Shown here one piece after another: positions 45,546 through 53,872 of a DNA stretch of 64,000 nucleotides (the first letter of the stretch is position 1; each line of letters begins with the position of its first letter). Under the pieces are notes generated by a model. That model was given only the letters and a program-made list of their open reading frames with translations. It was not told the origin of the DNA and did no database searches. Location: assembly GCF_009852415.1 (NCBI RefSeq), contig NZ_WOXS01000002.1:2688501-2752500 (forward strand). The letters run 5' to 3'. Source of the stretch: Streptomyces sp. Tu 3180. GTDB taxonomy: Bacteria > Actinomycetota > Actinomycetes > Streptomycetales > Streptomycetaceae. The position numbers and the translations under genes were made by a program.

Positions 45546-45871
45546 GACTCCTCGCCGTACGCCGGCGGAGACGGCCGTCCTGACCGGCCGGCTGCGTACG
45601 GCCCCGAACCCGCAGCGCCGTCGGCGCAACCCTCAGTCGCCACCTCCTGGAACGGTCCGTCCCCGGACCGGGAAGCCCTGCCTCGGCCCCGGGGACGCAC
45701 CGACGACGGTCCACCACGCACTGTCGGTGGTCAGCGGCTTCTGCACGTTCCATGCGCACCGCGGACGCGGTCCGGTGGCGAACCCGGTGCCCGTCCCGCC
45801 ACAGCGACGCCGGGCCTTGAGCCACCTGAGCCCGCTGGAGCCCAAGCCGGTACTGGGCCAGGGCCGGGCTG

Positions 45872-46190
45872 CGTCAGAAGGTCGCCAGTCGGCCTCCGCG
45901 CTCCGTCTCCGACCCGCTGCGGGACGAGCTGTTCGCGGCCATGGGCTGCGAGCGGGACCGAGCCCTGCCCGACTGCCACGTCTCCAGCGGAGTCCGGGCC
46001 TCGGAGCTGATCGGCGTCCGTGCAACGCAGGACGCAGGCCGAGACCGAAAGCTGGATCGGTGAGATCGAGGGCATCGGCCTCCCCCCCACCTTCCTCCGC
46101 GCGAAGCGCGACGAGACCCGGCGCCGAGCTCAGCGACCGGCCGTCCACCTCGGCATCCCCGCACGCCGCCGTCCGCAGGAGTCCGAATGA
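45872..46190 (+). pseudogene. Tyrosine-recombinase (phage-type integrase) remnant, frameshifted
   Basis: The frame from 45872 reads RQKVASRPPRSVSDPLRDEL, then FAAMGCERDRAL, then VSSGVRASELIGVR, very like the start of the catalytic domain of tyrosine recombinases (the Arg of the R-x-x-E-L box). A stop follows at about 46062. A +1 frame then gives QAETESWIGEIEGIG and FLRAKRDETRR to a TGA at 46188-46190, which looks like a different part of the same or a related protein. No tyrosine nucleophile region remains. Confidence 0.6.
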
Positions 46191-46259
46191 CGCTCCCCGG
46201 AGCGATGCCCCGAAGCGACGAGCCGTCAGAGCCCGCGAACAAATCCCGGCCTGCCCAGA

Positions 46260-46985
46260 TCACTCCGTTACGGGCAGGCACTCGGCGAGCAGGCCGACGA
46301 CGTCCCGCCAGGCTCGCTGCGCGTGCTGCGGGTGATAACCGACCCCAGGAAGCGTGATGTGGCCGACCGGCGGGTGGTGGAAGGCGTGCAAGGCGCCGCC
46401 GTAGACCACGAGGCGCCAGTCGACGCCCGCAGCCTGCATCTCGGCAGTGAATGCGTCCCGTTGCGCGGGCGGCATGATCGGGTCTTCCGACCCGACCCCG
46501 GCCCACACCGGGCAGTGAATGCGCGCCGTCTCGTCCGGTCGGCCCGTGGCCAGTCCGTTGACTGTCGCGATCGCGCGCAGGTCGACGCCGTCGCGCCCGA
46601 GTTCCAGCGCGATTATGCCCCCGGTGCCGTAGCCGACGGCGGCGATCCGGTCCGGGTCGGTCCGCGGCTCGGCGCGGAGCACGTCGAGCGCCGCGTGGCC
46701 GATGCCTCGCATCCGGTCGGGGTCGGCGAGCAGCGGCATGCAACGGGCCAGCATCTCCTCGGGGTCGCCCAGATAGCGCCCGCCGTGAAGGTCGAAGGCC
46801 AGGGCCACGTATCCCAGCCCGGCGAGCGCATCGGCCCGGCGGCGCTCGACGTCGCTGAGCCCCACCCCCTCGGGCCCGACCAGGACCGCGGGCCGGCGGT
46901 CGACACCGGCCGGGAGCGCGAGGTGCCCGATCATCGTCAGGCCGTCGGCCGCGTATTCGATCGTGCGCGTTGTCACCGTCGTCAT
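46260..46985 (-). CDS. Dienelactone hydrolase-family protein lacking the nucleophile
   Basis: A 241-aa alpha/beta-hydrolase. It aligns with dienelactone hydrolases: VLVGPEGVGLSDVERRRAD, VALAFDLHGGRY, AAVGYGTGGIIALELGR, GSEDPIMPPAQRDAF and ALHAFHHPPVG. The acid D168 and base H200 are kept. The nucleophile elbow, normally G-x-C-x-G-G, reads GYGTGG with G120 in the Cys position, so normal hydrolysis seems impossible. It lies inside the decayed zone between the two DUF3500 fragments, yet its frame is intact. Confidence 0.8.
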   Translation of the reverse strand: MTTVTTRTIEYAADGLTMIGHLALPAGVDRRPAVLVGPEGVGLSDVERRRADALAGLGYVALAFDLHGGRYLGDPEEMLARCMPLLADPDRMRGIGHAALDVLRAEPRTDPDRIAAVGYGTGGIIALELGRDGVDLRAIATVNGLATGRPDETARIHCPVWAGVGSEDPIMPPAQRDAFTAEMQAAGVDWRLVVYGGALHAFHHPPVGHITLPGVGYHPQHAQRAWRDVVGLLAECLPVTE

Positions 46986-47135
46986 GAGCCTGGACTGTAG
47001 TGATCGTCGAGCCCGGCCGGGCCGGTGTTCTGCCGCCGGCAGAAGGCAGGTCTCCGGCGTGTTCCGGAACCACCCCCTCGGCGGTTCAGCTCAGAGCCTG
47101 TGAACAGACCGCCGTCCGCCCGAAGGGCGGGCGCA

Positions 47136-47455
47136 CCGGACGCCCTCGCGCTGGTGGCCGTCGACGTCGCTCCGGGCGAGCCACTCGTCGTCGTCGGCGG
47201 CGTCGGAGACGGCGGCCCGCCGCTCCTCGGCCGACGGGCCGTCGAGGAACGCCTGCGCCGCCTTCACCACCGCGTCGGTGGAGACGCCGGTGGAGTGGAT
47301 CGCGTACAGGTCCTCGACGACCTCGCCGTCCGTGGTCACGCCCACGAAGCCGTCGTGCTTCACCTCGGTCGCGCCGGGGCCCGTGCCTCCGGGCCCGCCG
47401 GAGGGCATGCCGCCCGGGGCGCCGTCCGGCGCGGCCGGGGCGGAACCGGCCGCGG
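47136..47455 (-). pseudogene. Remnant of the N-terminal part of a DUF3500 gene
   Basis: A minus-strand frame holds Gly/Pro-rich sequence, then KHDGFVGVTTDGEVVEDLYA, IHSTGVSTDAVVKAAQAFLD and DDDEWLARSDVDGHQREGVR. These resemble the N-terminal half of DUF3500 proteins, where an S/D-D-D-E-W motif and Q-R-x-G-V follow a helix. Homology is lost at about 47136. The C-terminal piece is 1.6 kb away at 45398-45545. Confidence 0.55.
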
Positions 47456-47460
47456 TCGTC

Positions 47461-47790
47461 GAAGAGCACGTTCTCTTGCGGCACACGGGAGGCGCGGGCG
47501 TCGCGCGGGAACTCATCGATCACGTTCTCGAGATCGCCGAGCTGCGGAACGTCGACAGCCAGGTCATGCCGTTGGCGCGGGAGTCGCGCGCCGGGCCGCA
47601 CGGCCCTTTGCAACTGCCCGAAACCCCGGAGAGCCAGTGGTTCCGCCTACATCGAGGGCCAGCAGAGCGGACAGTTGATCACTGACCGCAAAGTGGTCAG
47701 TGTGCCCCGGAGGCGGTGTGCCGGGATGCGCGCGCAGGCCCTGTCCCTTCCGGACTCCGTGAGCCTGTTGCAGCGGAGGCGAGGAGACCC
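47461..47790 (+). pseudogene. Remnant of an XRE regulator C-terminal (DUF5753) domain, frameshifted
   Basis: The frame from 47461 reads VARELIDHVLEIAELRNVDS and QVMPLARESRAGPHGP, typical DUF5753 sequence (elements ...LRNVxxQVMPL). At about 47640 the reading shifts to another frame: AYIEGQQSGQLITDRKVV then MRAQALSLPDSVSLLQRRRG. There is no DNA-binding domain and no stop where expected. It ends at the DUF397 start, matching the usual XRE-DUF397 gene pair. Confidence 0.65.
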
Positions 47791-47973
47791 ATGGGCACCG
47801 GCGAACTGGTCTGGTTCAAGTCGAGCCGCAGCAGCAGTGGTTCCGGCGACTGCGTCGAGGTCGCGAACCACCCCGGCGCCGTCCACGTACGCGACTCCAG
47901 GGACAAGGCCGGCCCCCGGCTCGCCCTCTCCCCCACCGCGTGGACCGACTTCGTGGCGCACGTCGCGAGGTGA
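47791..47973 (+). CDS. DUF397 domain small protein
   Basis: A complete 60-aa protein: GELVWFKSSRSSSGSGDCVE, VANHPGAVHVRDSRD, ALSPTAWTDFVAHV, matching the DUF397 family. These proteins are usually encoded after an XRE/DUF5753 regulator and are thought to act with it, some in anti-sigma-like or developmental control (BldB-type context). Start ATG 47791 follows GAGGAG. Its regulator partner is broken, so it may be an orphan. Confidence 0.88.
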   Translation: MGTGELVWFKSSRSSSGSGDCVEVANHPGAVHVRDSRDKAGPRLALSPTAWTDFVAHVAR

Positions 47974-48103
47974 CGTCGGGGCCGCCGGCCGGGGTGCCGC
48001 CCGCGGACGCCCGGGCCTTCGCGGACGTCGTCGAGCGGCACGGCGGAAGCCGGCGGGCCGACGGCGCACCCGGTCCGGGGCGTGGCGGCCCGCCGGCGGC
48101 CGG

Positions 48104-48754
48104 TCAGTTCTCCGGGCACTCCTTCCACGCCAGGTGGTACACCGTGCTGATGTCCCCGTCCGTGGAGTCCATCGTCATGAAGCTGACCTTCTCGGGGGAC
48201 GTGGTGCCCGCACCGACCCTCAGCTCCGTGTTGATGTTGAAGTTGCGCTGGACCCCGCAGGGTGCCCAGACCAGCTGGGCCCAGTCGGTCGTGTCGGTGG
48301 CCTGCCAGTTGTCGTCGAGGGGGCCGGAGAAGGGGTGGCTGCGGTACTCCGTGTTCGGGGAGCCCTGGAAGTAGTACGAGGCCCGCTGCGTCCCCTTCGC
48401 GCCGGGCCGGAGCGAGGCGAAGCCGCGGTAGTCGGCGCTGGCGACGGCGTAGGTGAATCCCTGGGGGACGTGGACGATGAGGCTGAGCTGGCAGTTCTTG
48501 CGGGATGCCGTGGGGTCGGAGTCGCCGCCCGCCTGGGCGAGGTAGTCGCTGTAGGTCACGGTGAACGCGGTGTTGTCCTCGGAGACGGCGACCGCCGCCG
48601 TGCCCTGGGGACACCCCGAACCGTTCACCGTGGCGACCTTGATGACGATCCTGTCCGGGGGCGGGTCCTCGAACCCGGAGGACGGGTCGTGCACGGGTGT
48701 CGCGGCGGTGAGGAGCGTGGCCACCGCCGCGCTCAGGAGCAGGCCACCAGCCAT
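48104..48754 (-). CDS. Secreted DUF4360 domain protein
   Basis: A 216-aa protein with an N-terminal signal (AGGLLLSAAVATLLTAATPV). The mature sequence has IVIKVATVNGSGCPQGTAAV, FTVTYSDYLAQAG, RKNCQLSLIVHVPQGFTYAV, DYRGFASLRPG and a central beta-rich core with three cysteines, typical of DUF4360. Function unknown; such proteins are extracellular and often near surface-related genes. Start ATG 48754 follows GAGGGAG. Confidence 0.82.
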   Translation of the reverse strand: MAGGLLLSAAVATLLTAATPVHDPSSGFEDPPPDRIVIKVATVNGSGCPQGTAAVAVSEDNTAFTVTYSDYLAQAGGDSDPTASRKNCQLSLIVHVPQGFTYAVASADYRGFASLRPGAKGTQRASYYFQGSPNTEYRSHPFSGPLDDNWQATDTTDWAQLVWAPCGVQRNFNINTELRVGAGTTSPEKVSFMTMDSTDGDISTVYHLAWKECPEN

Positions 48755-49086
48755 GGTTCTCCCTCTGTTCCGTGGGGGTGATGTCTCGCCCCGGTTGAAG
48801 CGTCATGTACATGCCAATAAGGCGGGCGCGCGTGCTCCCGGCCCCGTGAAGGAGGCATGGAGGTGCGGTGAAGGCCGGGAGCGCTGGCATCGTACGGAGC
48901 GCGGCGAGCGGCGGACAGGGTGAACTCCGGCCATTCACACCCACCGCGCCACAACCGGACGAAACACCACGTACCGCGGCCCCGTGTGAACGCGGGAGGT
49001 CCGGTCCGTGGACAATGGCCCACCACACACCCTCACGCACGCACCACACGGCACAGCACAGCACAGGCACAACAGGAGGCGCTCCC
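48755..49086. other. Intergenic region between DUF4360 and GH35 genes
   Basis: About 330 bp between divergent genes. No TTCGAA-type operator or clear promoter is seen. A run of CACACACC/CACGCACGC-type sequence lies at 49021-49070. An open frame through the region joins the GH35 gene in frame but lacks a ribosome site or protein-like sequence. Confidence 0.4.
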
Positions 49087-52050
49087 TTGGAGCTCAGCAG
49101 GCGAACCTTCACCGCCCTGGCCGGTACGGCGGCGCTCGGTCTCGCGCTGGCCGGCAGCGGCGGGGCGGCGACCGGTCCACGCGTGGCGCGCGCCGTGCCG
49201 ACGGGACCGCCTCCTCCTCCGCCGAGCGCGGACGGCCGGCGGCACCAGGTCGGTTTCGACCGGCACTCGCTGCTGGTCGACGGCCGGCGCCTGGTGCTGT
49301 GGTCCGGCGAGATGCACCCCTTCCGGCTGCCGAGCCCCTCCCTGTGGCGGGACGTGCTGCAGAAGCTGCGCGCCCACGGGCACAACGCGGTCAGCGTCCC
49401 CGTCCCGTGGAACCACCACTCCCCCGCGCCCGGACGGTACGACTTCACCGGGGTGCGGGATCTGGACCTGTTCCTGCGCACGGCCGCCGAGGAGCGGCTG
49501 TACGTCATCCTGCGCCCGGGGCCGTACAGCGGTTCCGCCGACGTGGACGCCGGCGGCCTCCCGGGGTGGCTGACGGCCGCCGAGGGCACCGCCCGGACCG
49601 CCGACCCGGCGTACCTGCTCCACGTCGACGAGTGGCTGAGCGCGGTCGACGCCATCGCCGTCCGGCACCTGTACACCAGGGGCGGCGGCACCGTGCTGCT
49701 GTACCAGATCGAGGACGGGTACGACGCCCCCGCCGACGGTCCGGCCGGGCGCGCCTACCTGGCCCGCCTGTACGAGAAGGTGCGCGCCGACCGCATCGAC
49801 GTACCGCTGTTCTACGCGGGCGGCGGGGCGGACGGGAACCGGGGGCCGGGGGCCTTCGGCGCCGGCCGGGAGAAGGGGCACTGGCTGTACGGGGCCGACG
49901 TGGACACCGCGCCCGGCGAGGTGCCGCCGGACCTCGGGCACTTCGGGGGGCGCGGGGCCGGTGCGCGCACGCCCGGCTTCGTGGCCGGGGCGGCCGGCGG
50001 GACGGCCGATCCGTGGGGCGGGGTGTCGTCCGGCGGCAAGGGGTACGCGGAGGTGCGCCGGACCCACGACGCGGCGTACGAGCGGCGCGCGTACCTCACC
50101 CACCTCGCCAACGGGATCACGGTGCACAACGTCCGCGTGGCGTTCGGCGGGACCTCGTGGGGCTGGCTGCCCTCACCGGGCGTCTACACCTCGTACGACT
50201 ACGGGGCGGCGATCGACGAGGGGCGCCGGCAGACACCGAAGCTGGCCCCGCTGCACCAGCTCGGGCACCTGGTGCGCACGGTGCCCGACCTCGCGCGGCT
50301 GGAGCCGGCCGGGGAGGTGCGGGCGGCGGACGGGCGGATCACGGTGTACCACCTGGCCAACCCCGACACCGGCGCCCAGGTGTACGTCCTGCGCAACGAC
50401 TCCGCCGAGCAGGTGACCTCGATGCTGCCGGGGACCGGCGTCGACATGCCCGTCACCGTGGGGGCGCGGGACGCCAAGCTGCTCGTCACCGGCCTGGAGC
50501 TGGGACGGCGCAGGCTGGCGTACTCCACCGCGCAGCCCATGCTGAACCTGACCGCCGGGCGGCAGGACATCGCGGTGTTCACGGGCCGGCACCGCGAGAC
50601 GGCGCAGGTCACGCTGGACTGCGACACCCAGCCGATCACCAGCCGGCTGGACGACGAGCCCGCGTGGGCCTACGACCGGGGCAGGCTGAACGTGGTGGTG
50701 CCGCTCGGGGTGGGCGGGCTGAGCCGCGTGCTGATCGAGGGCGGGGACTCCGAGACGCCCATGCTGCTGCTGTTCGCCGACGACGCGACCGCCCTGCGGC
50801 TGTGGCCGTACGAGACGCCGTCCGGTTCGCTGCTGGTCTACGGCCCGGCGCTGCTGCGCTCGGCCACCGTGCGCGGCCACACGGTCCACCTCACCGGCGA
50901 CGTCGTCGGCGAGACCGGCCTGGAGGTGTGGGCGCCGCGCGGGATCACCACCGTGACCTGGAACGGCCGGCCGGTGCGCACCCAGCTCAGCCGGGCCGGG
51001 AGCCTGCTGATGGAGGGGCTGCTGCCGGGGGTGCCGGCGGTGCGGCTGCCCGCGCTGGACGGCTGGCGCCGGCGGGAGGGGAACCCGGAGTCCGAGCCGG
51101 ACTTCGACGACTCGGCGTGGACGGCCGCCGACCGCACGTCGTCCCGCAGCACCACGCCCGTGCCCGGGGGCGGGCCCGTCCTCTTCGCGGACGACTACGG
51201 CTTCCACTACGGCGACGTCTGGTACCGGGGGCGGTTCGAGGACGCGCGCGGCATCGAGGAGGTGTCGCTGTCCTACGGCACCGGCACCCAGGGGCTGCTG
51301 ATGGCCTGGCTGGACGGGCGGCCGCTGGGCACGCACCGCATGCCGGTGCCGGACCGGGACACGGCGGACCGGGGCACGTGGACGGCCACGGCCGCCTTCG
51401 GCGTGCCCGAGGAGCTGCGCGGACGGGGCCGGCACGTGCTGTCCGTGCTGGTACGGCGGATGCAGCACGACGGGGACCGGGTGGCCGGCGGGGCGAAGGA
51501 CACGCACCGGGCGGCGCGCGGGCTGCTGTCCGTCGGCTTCGGGGGCGGCTCCCGGGACGTGGACTGGCGGATCCAGGGCGCCGTGGAGCCGGACCGGGTG
51601 CGCGGGCCGCTGAACAACGGCGGGCTGCACGGGGAGCGCGAGGGCTGGCACCTGCCGGGGCACGACGACCGGGACTGGGAGGCCGTGGAGTTCCCGCGCG
51701 AGGACCGGCGGCAGGGGGTGGCCTGGTACCGGACGGACTTCCGGCTGGACGTCGACCCGGGTGTGGACGCCTCGATCGGACTCACGCTCGAGGACGATCC
51801 GGAGCGCGCCTACCGCGTCCAGATCTTCCTCAACGGCTGGAACATGGGCCAGTACATCAACGACGTGGGTCCGCAGCACACCTTCGTCCTGCCGAACGGG
51901 ATCCTGCGCACACGCGGCTCCAACACGCTGGCCCTGGCGGTGCTGTCCGACGGCACCACACCCGCGGGCCCGCGCGACGTCCGGCTGACGCTGCTGGGCG
52001 CGTCGGAGGGCGGGGTGCCGGTGGAGGCGGTGGACTCACCGGGAAGGTGA
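49087..52050 (+). CDS. TAT-secreted GH35 beta-galactosidase-fold protein lacking both catalytic glutamates
   Basis: A 987-aa protein. TTG 49087 follows CAGGAGG; the N-terminus LSRRTFTALAGTAALGLALA is a twin-arginine signal. The GH35 barrel is clear: LWSGEMHPFRLPSPSLWRDV, PVPWNHHSP, VILRPGPYS, then GTSWGWLPSPGVYTSYDYGA. Later come beta-sandwich domains including jelly-roll endings (WYRGRFE, WYRTDFRLD, QIFLNGWNMGQY). The acid/base motif Q-x-E-N-E-Y reads QIEDGYD, with G211 at the catalytic Glu. The nucleophile region E-F-Q-x-G-x-F-D-P-W-G reads GAAGGTADPWG, with G301 at the Glu. It may be a binding protein rather than an enzyme. Confidence 0.85.
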   Translation: MELSRRTFTALAGTAALGLALAGSGGAATGPRVARAVPTGPPPPPPSADGRRHQVGFDRHSLLVDGRRLVLWSGEMHPFRLPSPSLWRDVLQKLRAHGHNAVSVPVPWNHHSPAPGRYDFTGVRDLDLFLRTAAEERLYVILRPGPYSGSADVDAGGLPGWLTAAEGTARTADPAYLLHVDEWLSAVDAIAVRHLYTRGGGTVLLYQIEDGYDAPADGPAGRAYLARLYEKVRADRIDVPLFYAGGGADGNRGPGAFGAGREKGHWLYGADVDTAPGEVPPDLGHFGGRGAGARTPGFVAGAAGGTADPWGGVSSGGKGYAEVRRTHDAAYERRAYLTHLANGITVHNVRVAFGGTSWGWLPSPGVYTSYDYGAAIDEGRRQTPKLAPLHQLGHLVRTVPDLARLEPAGEVRAADGRITVYHLANPDTGAQVYVLRNDSAEQVTSMLPGTGVDMPVTVGARDAKLLVTGLELGRRRLAYSTAQPMLNLTAGRQDIAVFTGRHRETAQVTLDCDTQPITSRLDDEPAWAYDRGRLNVVVPLGVGGLSRVLIEGGDSETPMLLLFADDATALRLWPYETPSGSLLVYGPALLRSATVRGHTVHLTGDVVGETGLEVWAPRGITTVTWNGRPVRTQLSRAGSLLMEGLLPGVPAVRLPALDGWRRREGNPESEPDFDDSAWTAADRTSSRSTTPVPGGGPVLFADDYGFHYGDVWYRGRFEDARGIEEVSLSYGTGTQGLLMAWLDGRPLGTHRMPVPDRDTADRGTWTATAAFGVPEELRGRGRHVLSVLVRRMQHDGDRVAGGAKDTHRAARGLLSVGFGGGSRDVDWRIQGAVEPDRVRGPLNNGGLHGEREGWHLPGHDDRDWEAVEFPREDRRQGVAWYRTDFRLDVDPGVDASIGLTLEDDPERAYRVQIFLNGWNMGQYINDVGPQHTFVLPNGILRTRGSNTLALAVLSDGTTPAGPRDVRLTLLGASEGGVPVEAVDSPGR

Positions 52051-52071
52051 GCCCACCGCCCCGGGCGGGGT

Positions 52072-53577
52072 TCACGCCAGGCGGATCACGTTCCAGGACA
52101 GCGGCTCCAGCACGGCGGAGAGCCGGCCGTCGGCCAGGGTCGTGCCCTCGGCCGCGTGCGGGACGACCCGCTCGGGCTCGGCGAGGGTGTTGCGGGCGTC
52201 GGGGTCGGCGTCCGACAACACGCTGTGCTCGACGACCGAGGTCAGGCCGAGGCCGCCCAGGGCGACCTCGAGGGGCAGCGGCCCGGTGCGGCCGCGGTTG
52301 ACGGCGAACACGGTGACCGAGCCGTCCTGCGCGCGCACGGCGGTGGCGTGCAGCAGGTCCGTCTCGCCGTACTTCCTCGTCCCGTACGTCGGCGAGTCCA
52401 CGCGGACGTCCAGCACCTCGCCGCGGCCGTACTTCGAGGCCTGGGCGAACGGGAAGAACGTCGTCTGCCGCCAGGCCGGGCCGCCCGGCTCGGTCATGAT
52501 CGGGGCGATCACGTTGACGAGCTGCGCGAGGCAGGCGACGGTGACGCGGTCGGCGTGCCGGAGCAGCGCGATCAGCAGCGAGCCGAAGACGACCGCGTCG
52601 GTGACGCTGTAGTTGTCCTCCAGCAGGCGCGGCGCCTCCGGCCAGTCGAGCGCGCTGACCTGGGCTTCGGTGCGGGACAGGTACCAGACGTTCCACTCGT
52701 CGAAGGAGAGGTTGATCCTCTTCTTCGACTTGAGCCTCGCGCCCACGTGGTCGCAGGTGGCGACCACGTTCTCGATGAACGACTCCATGTCCACGGCGGA
52801 CGCGAGGAAGGAGTCGACGTCGCCGTCGACCGGCTCGTAGTAGGCGTGCAGGGAGATGTAGTCGACCAGGTCGTACGTCTCCTTCAGGACCGTCGCCTCC
52901 CACTCGGCGAAGGTCTCCATGGACTGGCCGGAGGAGCCGCAGGCGACGAGTTCGACGCCCGGGTCGATCTGGCGCATGGCGCGCGCGGTCTCGGCGGCCA
53001 GGCGGCCGTACTCCTCGGCGGTCTTGTGGCCGGTCTGCCAGGGGCCGTCCATCTCGTTGCCCAGGCACCACATGCGGATGCCGAAGGGGTCCTTGTCGCC
53101 GTGCTCGACGCGCAGGTCCGACAGGGCCGTGCCGGAGGGGTGGTTGGCGTACTCCTGGAGTTCCAGGGCCTCGGCGACGCCCCGGGTACCGAGGTTGACC
53201 GCCATCATCGGCTCGGCCTGCGGGCCGATCTTCCTGAGGAAGGCGATGTACTCGGAGAGGCCGAAGCGGTTGGTCTCCGTGGAGCGCCAGGCCAGGTCCA
53301 GGCGGCGGGGGCGGTCCTCCACCGGGCCGACGGAGTCCTCCCACCGGTAGCCGGAGACGAAGTTGCCGCCGGGGTAGCGGATGACGGTGACGCCCAGCTC
53401 CCGGACGAGGTCGAGGACGTCCCGGCGCAGTCCTTCCGCGTCGGCGGTGGGGTGGCCGGGTTCGAAGATGCCGGTGTAGACGCAGCGGCCGAGGTGTTCG
53501 ACGAACGAGCCGAAGAGGCGGGGGTCGACTTCGCCGACGGTGAAGGCGGGGTCCAGGGTGAAACGGGCGGTGCGCAT
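52072..53577 (-). CDS. abfA: Intracellular GH51 alpha-L-arabinofuranosidase
   Basis: A 501-aa enzyme without a signal peptide, so it acts on imported arabino-oligosaccharides. GH51 landmarks: FGSFVEHLGRCVYTGIFEPG, TVIRYPGGNFVSGYRWEDS, acid/base E175 in CLGNEMDGPWQ and nucleophile E294 in SFDEWNVWY. Length is typical. Start ATG 53577 follows AAAGGA. Its 5' flank has no TTCGAA operator. It is separated from the upstream transporter operon by a hairpin but shares orientation. Confidence 0.93.
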   Translation of the reverse strand: MRTARFTLDPAFTVGEVDPRLFGSFVEHLGRCVYTGIFEPGHPTADAEGLRRDVLDLVRELGVTVIRYPGGNFVSGYRWEDSVGPVEDRPRRLDLAWRSTETNRFGLSEYIAFLRKIGPQAEPMMAVNLGTRGVAEALELQEYANHPSGTALSDLRVEHGDKDPFGIRMWCLGNEMDGPWQTGHKTAEEYGRLAAETARAMRQIDPGVELVACGSSGQSMETFAEWEATVLKETYDLVDYISLHAYYEPVDGDVDSFLASAVDMESFIENVVATCDHVGARLKSKKRINLSFDEWNVWYLSRTEAQVSALDWPEAPRLLEDNYSVTDAVVFGSLLIALLRHADRVTVACLAQLVNVIAPIMTEPGGPAWRQTTFFPFAQASKYGRGEVLDVRVDSPTYGTRKYGETDLLHATAVRAQDGSVTVFAVNRGRTGPLPLEVALGGLGLTSVVEHSVLSDADPDARNTLAEPERVVPHAAEGTTLADGRLSAVLEPLSWNVIRLA

Positions 53578-53765
53578 GGGGTCCTTTCGGTGCGTTGTGC
53601 GGTGCCGGTGCGTGGTGGTTGCTCGTGCCCCCGGGCGAAGGCGTCGCCCGCGTCGGTCCGGTGCCGGCCGTCCCCGGGGGGGCGGGCGCCGGTGACGCCG
53701 CCGGTGGAGCGGGCGGCGTGTCCGCCGGACTTCGGGCGCATCACGGCGGGGCCGTGGACGATCCG

Positions 53766-53784
53766 CCGGCCGGTGACCGGCCGG
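53766..53784 (-). terminator. Hairpin downstream of the CUT1 transporter operon
   Basis: CCGGCCGG-TGA-CCGGCCGG, a perfect 8-bp stem with a 3-nt loop, about 90 nt after the last permease stop and about 190 nt before the GH51 start. The 295-bp gap between the genes holds nothing else recognisable. Confidence 0.6.
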
Positions 53785-53872
53785 GGGCCGGGGTGGCCGG
53801 CCGCCCGGGCCGGGTGGGGCAGCGGGGCCGGGAGGGCCGCCGCCGCGACGGCCGTGGGGGGTCTGCGCGCGG

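Noticed and set aside
42858..45629. A 923-codon open frame on the minus strand covering both GH43 genes
   Set aside because: Only the last 477 codons encode a protein (GH43 plus CBM13 from ATG 44291). The upstream part is an out-of-frame reading of the endo-arabinanase gene.
45546..45871. Possible gene between the DUF3500 remnant and the recombinase remnant
   Set aside because: Frames on both strands lack starts with ribosome sites and show no recognisable motif.
48868..49086. In-frame 73-codon extension of the GH35 gene to GTG 48868
   Set aside because: No ribosome site, and the TAT signal starts at TTG 49087 behind CAGGAGG.
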